This document shows positions 1 to 6,798 of a DNA stretch of 64,000 bases, piece after piece. Origin of the DNA: Oceanicoccus sagamiensis (GTDB lineage: Bacteria > Pseudomonadota > Gammaproteobacteria > Pseudomonadales > Dasaniaceae); NCBI RefSeq assembly GCF_002117105.1, contig NZ_CP019343.1, positions 2,666,001 through 2,730,000 of the forward strand, read 5' to 3'. Positions within the stretch are counted from its first letter, which is position 1. Every line of letters starts with the position of its first letter. The notes under the pieces were generated by a model. The model did not search any database. It worked only from the letters and a program-made list of their open reading frames with translations, and had not been told where the DNA came from. Made by a program: the position numbers and the translations under genes.

Positions 1-379
1 GTGGGGTTTTCCTCCTTCAAGTGTCTTAATAGTGAGGCCTCTGGGTTAACCAAACTTTGTACATACAACCGCTTGAGTTTGAAGATATAGTGTTTTGGTC
101 AAAAAACACACAGGGTTAAAGCTCACTTTAAGCTTTTGGGCGTGATATTTAGGTGCATTGGTGCTGTTTTGTGTGAAATACTGCTCATATCAAGGCCTTA
201 GTCTTGTTATATTCTGTTTAGGAACCATATTAGTATTATGCAGTCTTAATCTGTTCAGTGGCCTAGAGCGTATGCTTTGTAACTAATTGGCGAAAACTAA
301 GTGTAAGTAACTATTGCATGCATTGTGCTAAGTGGTTACAGTGCCGTCCCTAATTAGTAATACTGCGCTGTCAGAACTA
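1..379. other. Gene-free stretch at window start
   Basis: I find no convincing coding frame, RNA gene or strong repeat here. The stretch is AT-rich and punctuated by stops in all frames. It precedes a recognisable promoter and lies inside what is probably an integrated island ending at about 2450. Confidence 0.4.
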
Positions 380-408
380 TTGACAATGCTAATTTGTACA
401 ACTATTGT
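380..408 (+). promoter_or_regulatory. Sigma70-like promoter of a small transcription unit
   Basis: A perfect -35 hexamer TTGACA (380-385) is followed by a 17-bp spacer and the -10-like hexamer TATTGT (403-408, 4 of 6 matches). Transcription would start near 415, just ahead of an inverted repeat and a tiny ORF that ends before a terminator. The promoter call rests on sequence alone. Confidence 0.5.
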
Positions 409-438
409 TGGGTTGTTAGTAACTAATCACCCAATAAT
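404..438 (+). repeat. Inverted repeat in the 5' leader of the micro-ORF
   Basis: Arms ATTGTTGGGT (404-413) and ACCCAATAAT (429-438) pair at nine of ten positions around a 15-nt loop. The element starts within the -10 region, so it could be an operator or, in part, a leader hairpin of the short transcript. Which of these applies cannot be told from sequence. Confidence 0.4.
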
Positions 439-467
439 AATAAATCATGACAACAGTGGAGTAATAT

Positions 468-539
468 ATGACCAACATAGCTTTTAGTAATAGTAATTTA
501 GCTTTGAGTTTTATTTCTGGGAAGGTCACGTCTGTCTAG
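468..539 (+). CDS. Possible 23-residue micro-ORF
   Basis: An ATG at 468 lies six bases after a good ribosome-binding sequence (GTGGAG, 456-461) and opens a 23-codon frame ending in TAG at 537-539. The predicted peptide is polar at the start (MTNIAFSNSN), has a short hydrophobic middle (LALSFIS) and ends GKVTSV. It is preceded by a promoter-like sequence (380-408) and followed by a terminator (563-587), so the unit is about 170 nt long. It could be a small protein, a leader peptide or simply a small RNA. I recognise no family. Its position inside a tRNA-linked island argues that it is accessory. Confidence 0.35.
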   Translation: MTNIAFSNSNLALSFISGKVTSV

Positions 540-562
540 TTTTAAATATCTTCTAATAATAG

Positions 563-587
563 AGCCCGGCAAGTCCGGGCTTTATTT
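563..587 (+). terminator. Rho-independent terminator
   Basis: A 7-bp GC stem AGCCCGG/CCGGGCT (563-569, 575-581) with a 5-nt loop is followed by TTATTTT. It closes the small unit starting near 415. Its left flank is also A/T-rich, so it may serve the convergent minus-strand gene ending at 598 as well. Confidence 0.7.
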
Positions 588-597
588 TGGCTGTAAT

Positions 598-1746
598 TTA
601 CTCAGTATCTTCAGTTGCAATCCATCGACAAGACATAAGTATTCCTGGCATCATCCATCCTTTTTTGTGCAGTGTTCTCTCGTTATCCGCTTGTGGCGGT
701 TCTAAATTATTTTTATTGGATACGTGGAAGAACTCGAACTTCCACTTTTCTGGGAGTGTTACTTGAACAGTGGCGCCATGGGTCGGTTGCTTGATATTAA
801 ACATATAGTCATTATCGTCCAGATATGACTCTTCCTCTGTAATGATTTCTGTCATGGCCCTATTAATGGGGATGTCATACTTCATTATAATTTGAATATC
901 CCCGCCTCCGAGGTGAGTTGCTGTTATGTTGTCATTGTTAGACCTAATAACTAGAGGGTCTTGAGATACAATTGAAAAAACACCTTCGGTAGAGCATATA
1001 GGCGTGCCATTGACTGATATGGTTATTATTAAGCTTTCCAGATCTTCATATTTGGCAGTTGTTGTATATTCGAAGGGATAGTTTGTTTCTGGGTCCATTG
1101 ATAAGTCAGAACGGTACTGGCTATCTAAAGCTATAGTGTGTAATGAGAATTTAGTGCGTTCTTTCCACTTTACCCTGTCGCCATCTTTGACGATGTTGAT
1201 TTTCTGGAAGTGGGCTGAGCGGTGAGGCTTTCGAGGATCAAGGAACGACATTACCCCTTCTTCTAAAAAATTATAAAAACCATCAGCTCTTGTGCAGTGG
1301 GTGCCATATACATTTTCTAAAATTACAGGGAGCCTGCTTTTTATTGATTCATGGTTATTAAGAATAATGGCTTGGTCCAGACTGTTTTCTCTCATTTCAT
1401 GTGTTAGGGTTTGCTGGAAATCGACTATAGTTTGTTGGGCCTCTTCGGTGCTTGACTCTATAGCTTCAACATATTCGGTAAATATTGGTTGTATATGATC
1501 AGACCAAAAGTCCTCCGCCCAGCTATTTAAGATAAATATGACCATGGAGAGGGCAATTGAGGTTACACCTGTTAATAGTATTTCTGAGCTGTAGCTTAAT
1601 AAAAACTTACCGAGTGCCCCGTTAGGATCGATGCCCACCGCCTTGATTAAGGGGAGCGCTAGAAACCATATGGCCAGAGCTCCAGTGCCTATCCAAAAGT
1701 ATGTTTTAGATTTGATTAAGACTTTAACTGCAATATTCCTTGCCAT
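598..1746 (-). CDS. Unrecognised two-helix membrane protein (island gene)
   Basis: This 382-residue protein begins with two hydrophobic segments (about residues 15-36 and 50-73). A hydrophilic, probably helical linker rich in E, Q and T follows (about 75-125), then a long domain with beta-strand-like patterning to the C-terminus. There is no signal peptidase site and no catalytic motif that I recognise, so the large C-terminal part is probably anchored to the inner membrane. It stands alone: no partner is adjacent, and the gene is flanked by a terminator on one side and about 650 bases without genes on the other. It lies inside the stretch ending at the tRNA-Arg fragment, so it is probably island cargo. 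Membrane-anchored effectors of defence systems can look like this, but I see no diagnostic domain and assign no function. Confidence 0.75.
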   Translation of the reverse strand: MARNIAVKVLIKSKTYFWIGTGALAIWFLALPLIKAVGIDPNGALGKFLLSYSSEILLTGVTSIALSMVIFILNSWAEDFWSDHIQPIFTEYVEAIESSTEEAQQTIVDFQQTLTHEMRENSLDQAIILNNHESIKSRLPVILENVYGTHCTRADGFYNFLEEGVMSFLDPRKPHRSAHFQKINIVKDGDRVKWKERTKFSLHTIALDSQYRSDLSMDPETNYPFEYTTTAKYEDLESLIITISVNGTPICSTEGVFSIVSQDPLVIRSNNDNITATHLGGGDIQIIMKYDIPINRAMTEIITEEESYLDDNDYMFNIKQPTHGATVQVTLPEKWKFEFFHVSNKNNLEPPQADNERTLHKKGWMMPGILMSCRWIATEDTE

Positions 1747-2405
1747 GTTATCTCCAAAGTTGTTATTAATGTTTCTTTACGCTAAAAATAATCCGCTCAA
1801 CGATAGCGGTAGGCTCATTGAGTTAGTCTATTAATCCATTCAGTTTAGGTCCAGGATTCATGTACTAGATATAGCGCGATCCAATGCTGGCTGTATTGTA
1901 GCAAGCTTACTTTTTATTTTTATTTCTATTAACTTTACCTGAGTTTTTATTGACTTGCTATCACGTTAGTAGTTGCTGTTAGTACTAATAGCAAGGGTGT
2001 AGTTTAATTATTCAGCCTGTGTAGTGCGGCGCTTTTGTTCAAAGTCCTTCCAATAATAAAAACCGAGAGATCAGGTGATTATATTAGTGATTCTCACGAT
2101 GAACTCAGTTTTCATGCTTTAGCTTTCCCACTCGTGAAAACTCACGAAAATTCTCTTTCACTAAAATAGTATCCATCGCAATAGCATGATCTGCCATGAG
2201 TGTATGGTTATGAACGACCGGGCCCTACTGATTCAAACTCTTTTTCAATCAAGGAAGAGTGCTCATATGCTTTACATATTTAGATACAATCAAGGTGAGA
2301 AATGAGTGACCCTACGGTGATTTACCCTGCTTTACAGTGACAATTGCAATGGACGCCACAGATATAATTGTTTAAAAATCAATAAGTTAAATTTCACGTT
2401 CGATT
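1747..2405. other. Gene-free stretch at the island edge
   Basis: No ORF of convincing length is present. One 12-codon frame at 2302-2340 (peptide MSDPTVIYPALQ) is preceded by a good ribosome-binding sequence (AAGGTGAG, about 2292-2299). It may be the cut-off start of a gene lost at the attachment site. The stretch is AT-rich and lies directly against the tRNA-Arg fragment that starts at 2406. Confidence 0.4.
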
Positions 2406-2450
2406 CTACGAACCGAGCGGTCGAAGGTTCGAATCCTTCCGAGCGCGCCA
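2406..2450 (+). mobile_element. 3' half of tRNA-Arg(ACG): island attachment-site scar
   Basis: The 45 bases read as the anticodon loop CTACGAA (anticodon ACG), the anticodon 3' strand CCGAG, a CGGTC variable region, the T arm GAAGG-TTCGAAT-CCTTC, the acceptor 3' strand CGAGCGC, G and CCA. The 5' half is absent: upstream bases do not form the CTCGG strand, D arm or acceptor partner. A tRNA 3' half without its 5' half is the standard product of tyrosine-recombinase integration into a tRNA gene. Given its orientation, the intact tRNA-Arg should lie left of the window and the inserted element should occupy the sequence to the left, including 1-2405. It should not be annotated as a functional tRNA. 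Confidence 0.8.
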
Positions 2451-2510
2451 TACAAAAAAAGCCCCGTCCGAAAGGTCGGGGCTTTTTTTGTATGGCGCGC
2501 TCGGAAGGAT
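2433..2510. repeat. 78-nt near-perfect palindrome of tRNA end plus terminator
   Basis: The arms (2433-2469 and 2474-2510) are inverted copies with a single T-T mismatch and a GAAA loop. Each arm contains the last 18 bases of the tRNA fragment, then TACAAAAAAA and GCCCCG. The inner part (2454-2490) is a strong bidirectional rho-independent terminator, presumably the original terminator of the tRNA. The duplicated, inverted tRNA end on the right arm is unusual. Confidence 0.85.
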
Positions 2511-2534
2511 ATGTTTTCTAAACGGTTCGACAAA
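2458..2534. repeat. 77-bp direct repeat, copy 1
   Basis: This is identical to 2647-2723. It contains the terminator hairpin, the inverted tRNA-Arg 3' end (2493-2510), and the tail ATGTTTTCTAAACGGTTCG followed by ACAAA. Several hairpins follow: AAACGC/GCGTTT, GCCC/GGGC, GCCCC/GGGGC and ATTACAGCC/GGCTGTAAT (the last at 2577-2598). Confidence 0.85.
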
Positions 2535-2646
2535 CGCAAAGCGTTTGGACCGCCCAAAGGGCGCCCCGAAGGGGGCATTACAGCCCTTAGGCTGTAATGA
2601 GTCTATCCTTCACTCTCAGAGGAATCAGACCAAGTAAGAATTCGAG

Positions 2647-2723
2647 AAAGCCCCGTCCGAAAGGTCGGGGCTTTTTTTGTATGGCGCGCTCGGAAGGATA
2701 TGTTTTCTAAACGGTTCGACAAA
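2647..2723. repeat. 77-bp direct repeat, copy 2
   Basis: This is an exact second copy of 2458-2534. Beyond it the two units diverge in sequence but keep hairpins at equivalent places: AAAATGC/GCATTTT here against AAACGC/GCGTTT in unit 1, and AATTCAAGC/GCTTTAATT here against ATTACAGCC/GGCTGTAAT. Changes on both sides of a stem point to selection for the fold, or to independent palindromic growth. Confidence 0.85.
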
Positions 2724-2806
2724 ATGCGTAAGCATTTTGGACGAGGAGCCAAGCGACGAAGCCTCGAAGAGGGAATTCAAGCCCTTAAGCTTTAATTATC
2801 ACAAAA

Positions 2807-3043
2807 TCACTGAAGTAAGTCGTGCATAAATTGTTCACCATCAACGCCTTCGCCTCTGTCTAATAGCTTTTCTCCTACTGCGAGTTTTTTCCTCAGTAAG
2901 TCAATCTGGGCTTCCTGTTGTTCAAGTAACTTGAGGCCTGCTCGAACAACTTCACTGGTAGATTCAAACCGTCCTGCTTTAATCTTACTTTGTACAAATG
3001 TTAAGAGATGATCATCCAGAGTGATGCTTGTAATTCTAGACAT
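2807..3043 (-). CDS. Orphan ParD-type ribbon-helix-helix antitoxin
   Basis: The protein has 78 residues. The N-terminal part (about 1-45), with strand SRITSITLDDHLL and helix GRFESTSEVVRAGLKLLE, matches the ribbon-helix-helix DNA-binding fold of the ParD/CopG antitoxin group. The charged C-terminal half would normally wrap around a ParE toxin. Such proteins repress their own operon and neutralise ParE, a gyrase-targeting toxin. Start choice is supported by GGAG eight bases upstream. A parE gene would be expected to overlap or directly follow the stop, but here the hairpin/tRNA-repeat array begins right after it, so the toxin seems lost or cut away. The family assignment is good; activity as an orphan regulator is inference. 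Confidence 0.8.
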   Translation of the reverse strand: MSRITSITLDDHLLTFVQSKIKAGRFESTSEVVRAGLKLLEQQEAQIDLLRKKLAVGEKLLDRGEGVDGEQFMHDLLQ

Positions 3044-3168
3044 GTGGTTTGCTCCAAAAAATGGGCTTCAATATTGATCAATACATTATTAATCTATCTT
3101 TAGGAAAAGAAAATCTAATTCTATCGTGCCGGATTAATGCCGTATCGAGTAATGACTTGTTGAGCCAT

Positions 3169-3203
3169 AAAAAAAGCCCCGACCGCAAGGCCGGGGCTTT
3201 TTA
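3169..3203. terminator. Bidirectional rho-independent terminator
   Basis: A-tract, then GCCCCGACC, loop GCAA, GGCCGGGGC and a T-tract. It lies between the DUF3313-like lipoprotein gene (minus, ending at 3241) and the parD promoter region. Its most likely job is to end the minus-strand lipoprotein transcript. Confidence 0.75.
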
Positions 3204-3240
3204 TGCTGACGTTATTGAAGGTTTTCCAATAACCGCAGCC

Positions 3241-3930
3241 TTACTTTTCCATCATATCCTTAGTTCTCTGACCCCACTCGGTACTCCAGGTCTGGATCAG
3301 GGCGGTCATCGATTCTACAGAGACTTCTGAGCCTGCTTCATATTCTGAAACGGCCTTTCTCACGGCAAGACCCACCACTTCATTGGAGACACTGTCGGTC
3401 AGCTTGGTTTCGATGGAGAACACAATAACCTGTCCACGGGTGTCAGTGGCAACTCTAACGCCAGCAATAATGGCGGCGACCGGTATGACTTCATAGGCAG
3501 CCATGCCTTCGTTCTCCTGATTAAAGCCGGTAATGGCCGGTTGTACTCTGGCGACACCCGGACCTGGCTGGTCTACCACGTCAACCACTTCGGCGATCGA
3601 TGCCTTGAAGCTGTCAGTAAATGTCTTGGTCATTAAGTCTAATTGGGCTTTTTGTTCGTCAGTAAAACCTGATGCATCGGCTTCAGGGTAAAAAGTGACC
3701 GGTTCAATCAGGTACTTGTTATATTTACCGGCTTTCATATCATCATTCAGCCAGCGCAGTAGTTCACCACCATCAGTATCTACAGCCTCTAATTGGCTGT
3801 AGTCGCTCAGGTAACCGGATTGATCGATGGCTTCAATATTATCTTGTGTGCTTGCGCAGGCGCCTAATAGGGCGGCTATGGCCAATGGCGTCACCAGGCG
3901 GGTGATCCGTTTTTTGGTTGTTTCTAGCAT
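3241..3930 (-). CDS. DUF3313-like outer-membrane lipoprotein
   Basis: This 229-residue protein starts with a basic N-terminus and hydrophobic core ending in the lipobox LGAC (Cys near residue 25), so it should be lipidated; the next residue (Ala) does not suggest inner-membrane retention. The mature part resembles DUF3313 lipoproteins: the LIEPVTFYPEA and AQLDLMTKTFTDSF segments and a conserved middle with PAITG and AAIIAGVRVATDTRGQ. Their function is unknown. It is a single-gene unit with a good ribosome-binding site (AAGGA, seven bases before the ATG) and its own terminator at 3169-3203. Family assignment is moderately confident, location strongly supported. Confidence 0.75.
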   Translation of the reverse strand: MLETTKKRITRLVTPLAIAALLGACASTQDNIEAIDQSGYLSDYSQLEAVDTDGGELLRWLNDDMKAGKYNKYLIEPVTFYPEADASGFTDEQKAQLDLMTKTFTDSFKASIAEVVDVVDQPGPGVARVQPAITGFNQENEGMAAYEVIPVAAIIAGVRVATDTRGQVIVFSIETKLTDSVSNEVVGLAVRKAVSEYEAGSEVSVESMTALIQTWSTEWGQRTKDMMEK

Positions 3931-4177
3931 GATTTTATCCTTAATTATTGAGGGAGCTATTCTAAGGTCGAAAATTGTATTTATTGAAGCCCACTATAGC
4001 TGATAAGGCTGGCTGCTATCAATACGGCTTTTAATCCGCTAAACCGGGGTGATCGTACAATCGAGCAAAGCTAGCATATCGTTATTTACCTGCTATCCTC
4101 TATCATTAGAAGGATTATGGGCGCTGGCTCATCATGTATAAAGATAGATAATTCTGGAAATAAAAGGGGTAAGACAA

Positions 4178-5203
4178 ATGACCAAAAAAATAGGGGCCGC
4201 TTTATTGGCCGGACTCATGGCATCTCAGGTTTCTGCATATGATTTGATTCCACGTTCAGAAGGTTGGAATGGCTTTATTAATGTTGGCTTGGGTGCCGGT
4301 GAAGTAAAGACCAATATGATCTCAAGTATTGGTGGTGGCAATGTTGATTTAAGCGATGAGAAGCTAGATAGCCGTTTTGACGGCCCTGAGTCCAAAGATG
4401 TGGGGCTGCCTGCTTTTGCGTATGAGTTAAGCTATGTGTTCAATGATTCCAATACTCAGGTATTTTTGGGTAACCTGTTAGAAGATTTTGTTCGCTTCGA
4501 TACCACTACCCGTTTTGGTATTCGTCATAATGTGAATAAAGTGGGTATTTTTGGCCTTTCGGCACTGTCTTCGCCAACGGTGATGGGCATCAAAGTCTGG
4601 AGTGATCCATACGCTGAAGGTGTTAAGCGTAAAGATACCGACCGTGATACCTCAGGTGCTCGTTTGTCCTGGGAAGGTGTTCTGGGTAGCAATCTTGAAT
4701 TGCGTGCCTCAGCTCGTGAAATCGAAATTGATAATGAAAACAGCGGTAGTACCCTTGCGCTTACCCCTGATCAGCTAGCCCTGCTCAATCGTGAGGGTGA
4801 TATCAATAAGTTTGACGTTCGTTACACCTTTGGCTCAAAAGAAAGCAGCGCCTTTTTAGTGCAGGCTGCTTTTGTTGAGTTCGATCTGGATGGTGAAGCG
4901 ATGGCCTATGATGGCTATGAGCTCAGTGCAACCTGGTTGTTAAATATGGGCAACGGCAGCCGGCTGGTTACCAACGTTGTTTATGGCGACTTTGAGCACG
5001 ATGAAGTAAACCCAATTTATGGCGCTACCGATGAAAATGAGCGTCTTGGGGCTTCTGTTACCTACTTTAAGTCAGGTATCTTTGGTTTGGAGAAGCACTG
5101 GACGATGAATGCCACAGCAGGTTTCTATGAAGACGATCATGATATCGACTTTTATGATTCAGAGCTGACGATTATTAGTGTGGGTATGTTGCGCACCTTC
5201 TAA
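4178..5203 (+). CDS. Outer-membrane beta-barrel protein, DUF2860-like
   Basis: The 341-residue protein has a clear signal peptide (MTKKIGAALLAGLMASQVSA, cleavage near residue 20). The rest consists of alternating amphipathic strands ending ISVGMLRTF, with the C-terminal Phe expected of Bam-assembled barrels. The mature start (YDLIPRSEGWNGFINVGLG) and overall length agree with DUF2860 proteins, a family of uncharacterised outer-membrane barrels in marine gammaproteobacteria. The ribosome-binding site is AAGGGG about eight bases upstream. The gene is monocistronic, closed by a terminator at 5225-5258. A barrel is well supported, the family is my recognition, and substrate or pore activity is unknown. 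Confidence 0.75.
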   Translation: MTKKIGAALLAGLMASQVSAYDLIPRSEGWNGFINVGLGAGEVKTNMISSIGGGNVDLSDEKLDSRFDGPESKDVGLPAFAYELSYVFNDSNTQVFLGNLLEDFVRFDTTTRFGIRHNVNKVGIFGLSALSSPTVMGIKVWSDPYAEGVKRKDTDRDTSGARLSWEGVLGSNLELRASAREIEIDNENSGSTLALTPDQLALLNREGDINKFDVRYTFGSKESSAFLVQAAFVEFDLDGEAMAYDGYELSATWLLNMGNGSRLVTNVVYGDFEHDEVNPIYGATDENERLGASVTYFKSGIFGLEKHWTMNATAGFYEDDHDIDFYDSELTIISVGMLRTF

Positions 5204-5224
5204 TTAGCAGCGAGCTACTGTTGA

Positions 5225-5258
5225 AATGGCATCTACCCAGTAGGTGCCATTTTTTTTG
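5225..5258 (+). terminator. Rho-independent terminator
   Basis: A 12-bp stem AATGGCATCTAC/GTAGGTGCCATT with a 3-nt loop is followed by eight T residues. It lies 21 bases after the stop of the outer-membrane protein gene. Confidence 0.85.
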
Positions 5259-5355
5259 TCTTCAGCTTTCAAGATACTATTGAATACTGGGGTTTAACAC
5301 TCTAACCTAAGCTTTATAACTCCAACTAAGACAATGACTTTATCAAGGAAAGACT

Positions 5356-5898
5356 ATGCGCCAGGGCTTTCGTTATTTTAATCCCCTTTATCTTTATCCC
5401 ATGATGTTACTTGTTTTGTCAGCTTGCACAGGGCCTGGCAATAATAACTCGATGCAAGCTCAAGCGAATGCTATGACTGCCTGCGAAAAAATTGACCGCT
5501 TGGTGACAGCCTACGATCAGGGCTTCAAGGGCGTGCAGGGTAGAAATATCAGCGATCGCTATATGATGATCTGGGATGCCAAGGTCAATGCCGTGGGTGA
5601 CAATTGTGAGGTTTGGCAAACTGGCGCCGCCAAAACCAGCTATGTCTGTACCCGTATCGCTCCCAGCAAGGACGTAGCCGAGCAGTGGTATGAGCGTGAC
5701 TTTAACAGTATTGATGCCTGTATGGATGGCTGGGTTCGAGAAGACCTGCCGCGCCAGGATGGGCCGGGTCGGCGCACAGTGTGGAGCCAGCCTGGGGTAA
5801 ATCCGCAGGTGTCAGCCCATGTATTTCCTACCCGTGGTGCTTTTAAGGAGCACTGGACCTTGTATTACTTTGTCGGTGACCGCGACGACCGCTTTTAG
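5356..5898 (+). CDS. Putative lipoprotein of unknown function
   Basis: The 180-residue protein has an N-terminal hydrophobic stretch ending in LSAC (Cys at about residue 24), a plausible lipobox. The mature part carries three or more further cysteines (ACEKID, DNCEVW, YVCTR, DACMDGW), which may form disulfides in the periplasm, and the aromatic-rich end EHWTLYYFVGDRDDRF. I recognise no domain. The start is supported by AAGGAAAG seven bases upstream. It seems to be a single gene: a hairpin without a T-tract (5947-5972) lies between it and the BLUF gene. Confidence 0.65.
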   Translation: MRQGFRYFNPLYLYPMMLLVLSACTGPGNNNSMQAQANAMTACEKIDRLVTAYDQGFKGVQGRNISDRYMMIWDAKVNAVGDNCEVWQTGAAKTSYVCTRIAPSKDVAEQWYERDFNSIDACMDGWVREDLPRQDGPGRRTVWSQPGVNPQVSAHVFPTRGAFKEHWTLYYFVGDRDDRF

Positions 5899-5946
5899 GT
5901 TTCCCTCGCTTTCTATAGAAAGGCCAGCTATAGAAAAAGACCAGCT

Positions 5947-5972
5947 AAAGGGCGGGGTATAAAACGCCCTTT
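5947..5972 (+). terminator. Hairpin after lipoprotein gene, weak terminator
   Basis: An 8-bp stem AAAGGGCG/CGCCCTTT around a 10-nt loop, followed by CCTATAAT rather than a T-tract. It may slow or end transcription between the lipoprotein gene and the BLUF gene, but it is not a canonical terminator. Confidence 0.4.
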
Positions 5973-6047
5973 CCTATAATCTCCCCACCAAATCCAGAAA
6001 GACCAGGGCAGCGTACACACCTTATATAAGTATTATATGAGGTAGTT

Positions 6048-6485
6048 ATGTATCGTCTAGTTTATAAAAGCCGGAGTGCCGGTGTTATCGATTGGGATAC
6101 CGTCGAAGCGATTATGCACTCCAGTGAGGCCAATAATGATCACAATGAGATCAGTGGCACTCTACTGGCTTCCAGAACGCATTTTCTGCAAATTATTGAA
6201 GGCAAGTACGAGGATGTTAATGATACCTTTATGCGTATCTGCCACGATAAAAGGCATACTCGAATACAGCTGATCGCCTTTCACCCCGTCGATGCCAGAC
6301 TTTTTGATGGTTGGAATATGAAAGGTATTGGCGTGTTTGATTTCAATCAAGATATCGAACAAACGATGATAGAAAAATATGGCACTGAAGAGCAGGGGGT
6401 AAAATTCCCTTTGGAAGAGTGGATGGTACTGGCGATGGTTCAGGATATTAGCCTTTATCTGAATATTCCTGAATGGAAGCAGTAG
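6048..6485 (+). CDS. Short BLUF-domain blue-light sensor
   Basis: The 145-residue protein is almost only a BLUF domain (about residues 1-95), the FAD-binding blue-light sensor fold. The residues needed for the photocycle are present: Tyr6 (RLVYKS), Asn29/Asn30 (SEANN), Gln48 (FLQIIEG) and Trp89-Asn-Met91 (DGWNM). The C-terminal tail of about 50 residues is helical and has no enzymatic output domain, so it is a short BLUF protein that must signal through a partner. Start is backed by GAGG close to the ATG. It precedes a DUF3081-like gene and a frameshifted NAD(P)-binding gene on the same strand; a shared operon is plausible but unproved. The photochemical role follows from the family. Confidence 0.92.
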   Translation: MYRLVYKSRSAGVIDWDTVEAIMHSSEANNDHNEISGTLLASRTHFLQIIEGKYEDVNDTFMRICHDKRHTRIQLIAFHPVDARLFDGWNMKGIGVFDFNQDIEQTMIEKYGTEEQGVKFPLEEWMVLAMVQDISLYLNIPEWKQ

Positions 6486-6520
6486 CCTGATCCATGACTG
6501 AAGCTGTCACTATGTGAGTA

Positions 6521-6781
6521 ATGACAATGGATAAAATAGAGATTAGAGTGGCTTTATCCGTGTTTGATAAAGTGATGACAAATGGTGAGCGTCAAGGCGA
6601 GGCTTTTTTTCTTGATGGGGTCTATGCGATGCCTTCCTTTGATGGCTACACCGTCACCTTAAGTGATGACAAAGTGAATTTGTCGATTCAATTCCACAAT
6701 CGATTTAATGTGGAATACGATACCAAAAAATCGCTCAACGAATTTATGCTGAAGCTTGATCGTATTGAACAGGCTTATTGA
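6521..6781 (+). CDS. Small DUF3081-like protein
   Basis: This 86-residue soluble protein has the pattern of DUF3081: RVALSVFDKVMTNGER near the start, then FFLDGVYAMPSFDGYTVTLSDD, FHNRFNVEYD and a closing helix LNEFMLKLDRIE. No function is known for this family. A second possible ATG lies two codons in (6527). The gene lies 35 bases after the BLUF gene, and its stop lies just before the ribosome-binding site of the next gene, so co-transcription, and a role as BLUF partner, are possible. Family recognition is moderate. Confidence 0.7.
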   Translation: MTMDKIEIRVALSVFDKVMTNGERQGEAFFLDGVYAMPSFDGYTVTLSDDKVNLSIQFHNRFNVEYDTKKSLNEFMLKLDRIEQAY

Positions 6782-6798
6782 AACAGGAGCGCTTATCC

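Noticed and set aside
2406-2450. Functional tRNA-Arg gene
   Set aside because: D arm, 5' acceptor strand and 5' anticodon strand are absent, so only a 3' half is present.
2387-2578. Minus-strand ORF of 63 residues with GRIRTFDRSVRR
   Set aside because: It is the antisense translation of the tRNA-Arg fragment and terminator palindrome; this residue string is a well-known artefact of reading through tRNA genes.
3049-3330. Plus-strand ORF of 93 residues
   Set aside because: It reads through the bidirectional terminator at 3169-3203 and lies antisense to the lipoprotein gene end; no ribosome-binding site.
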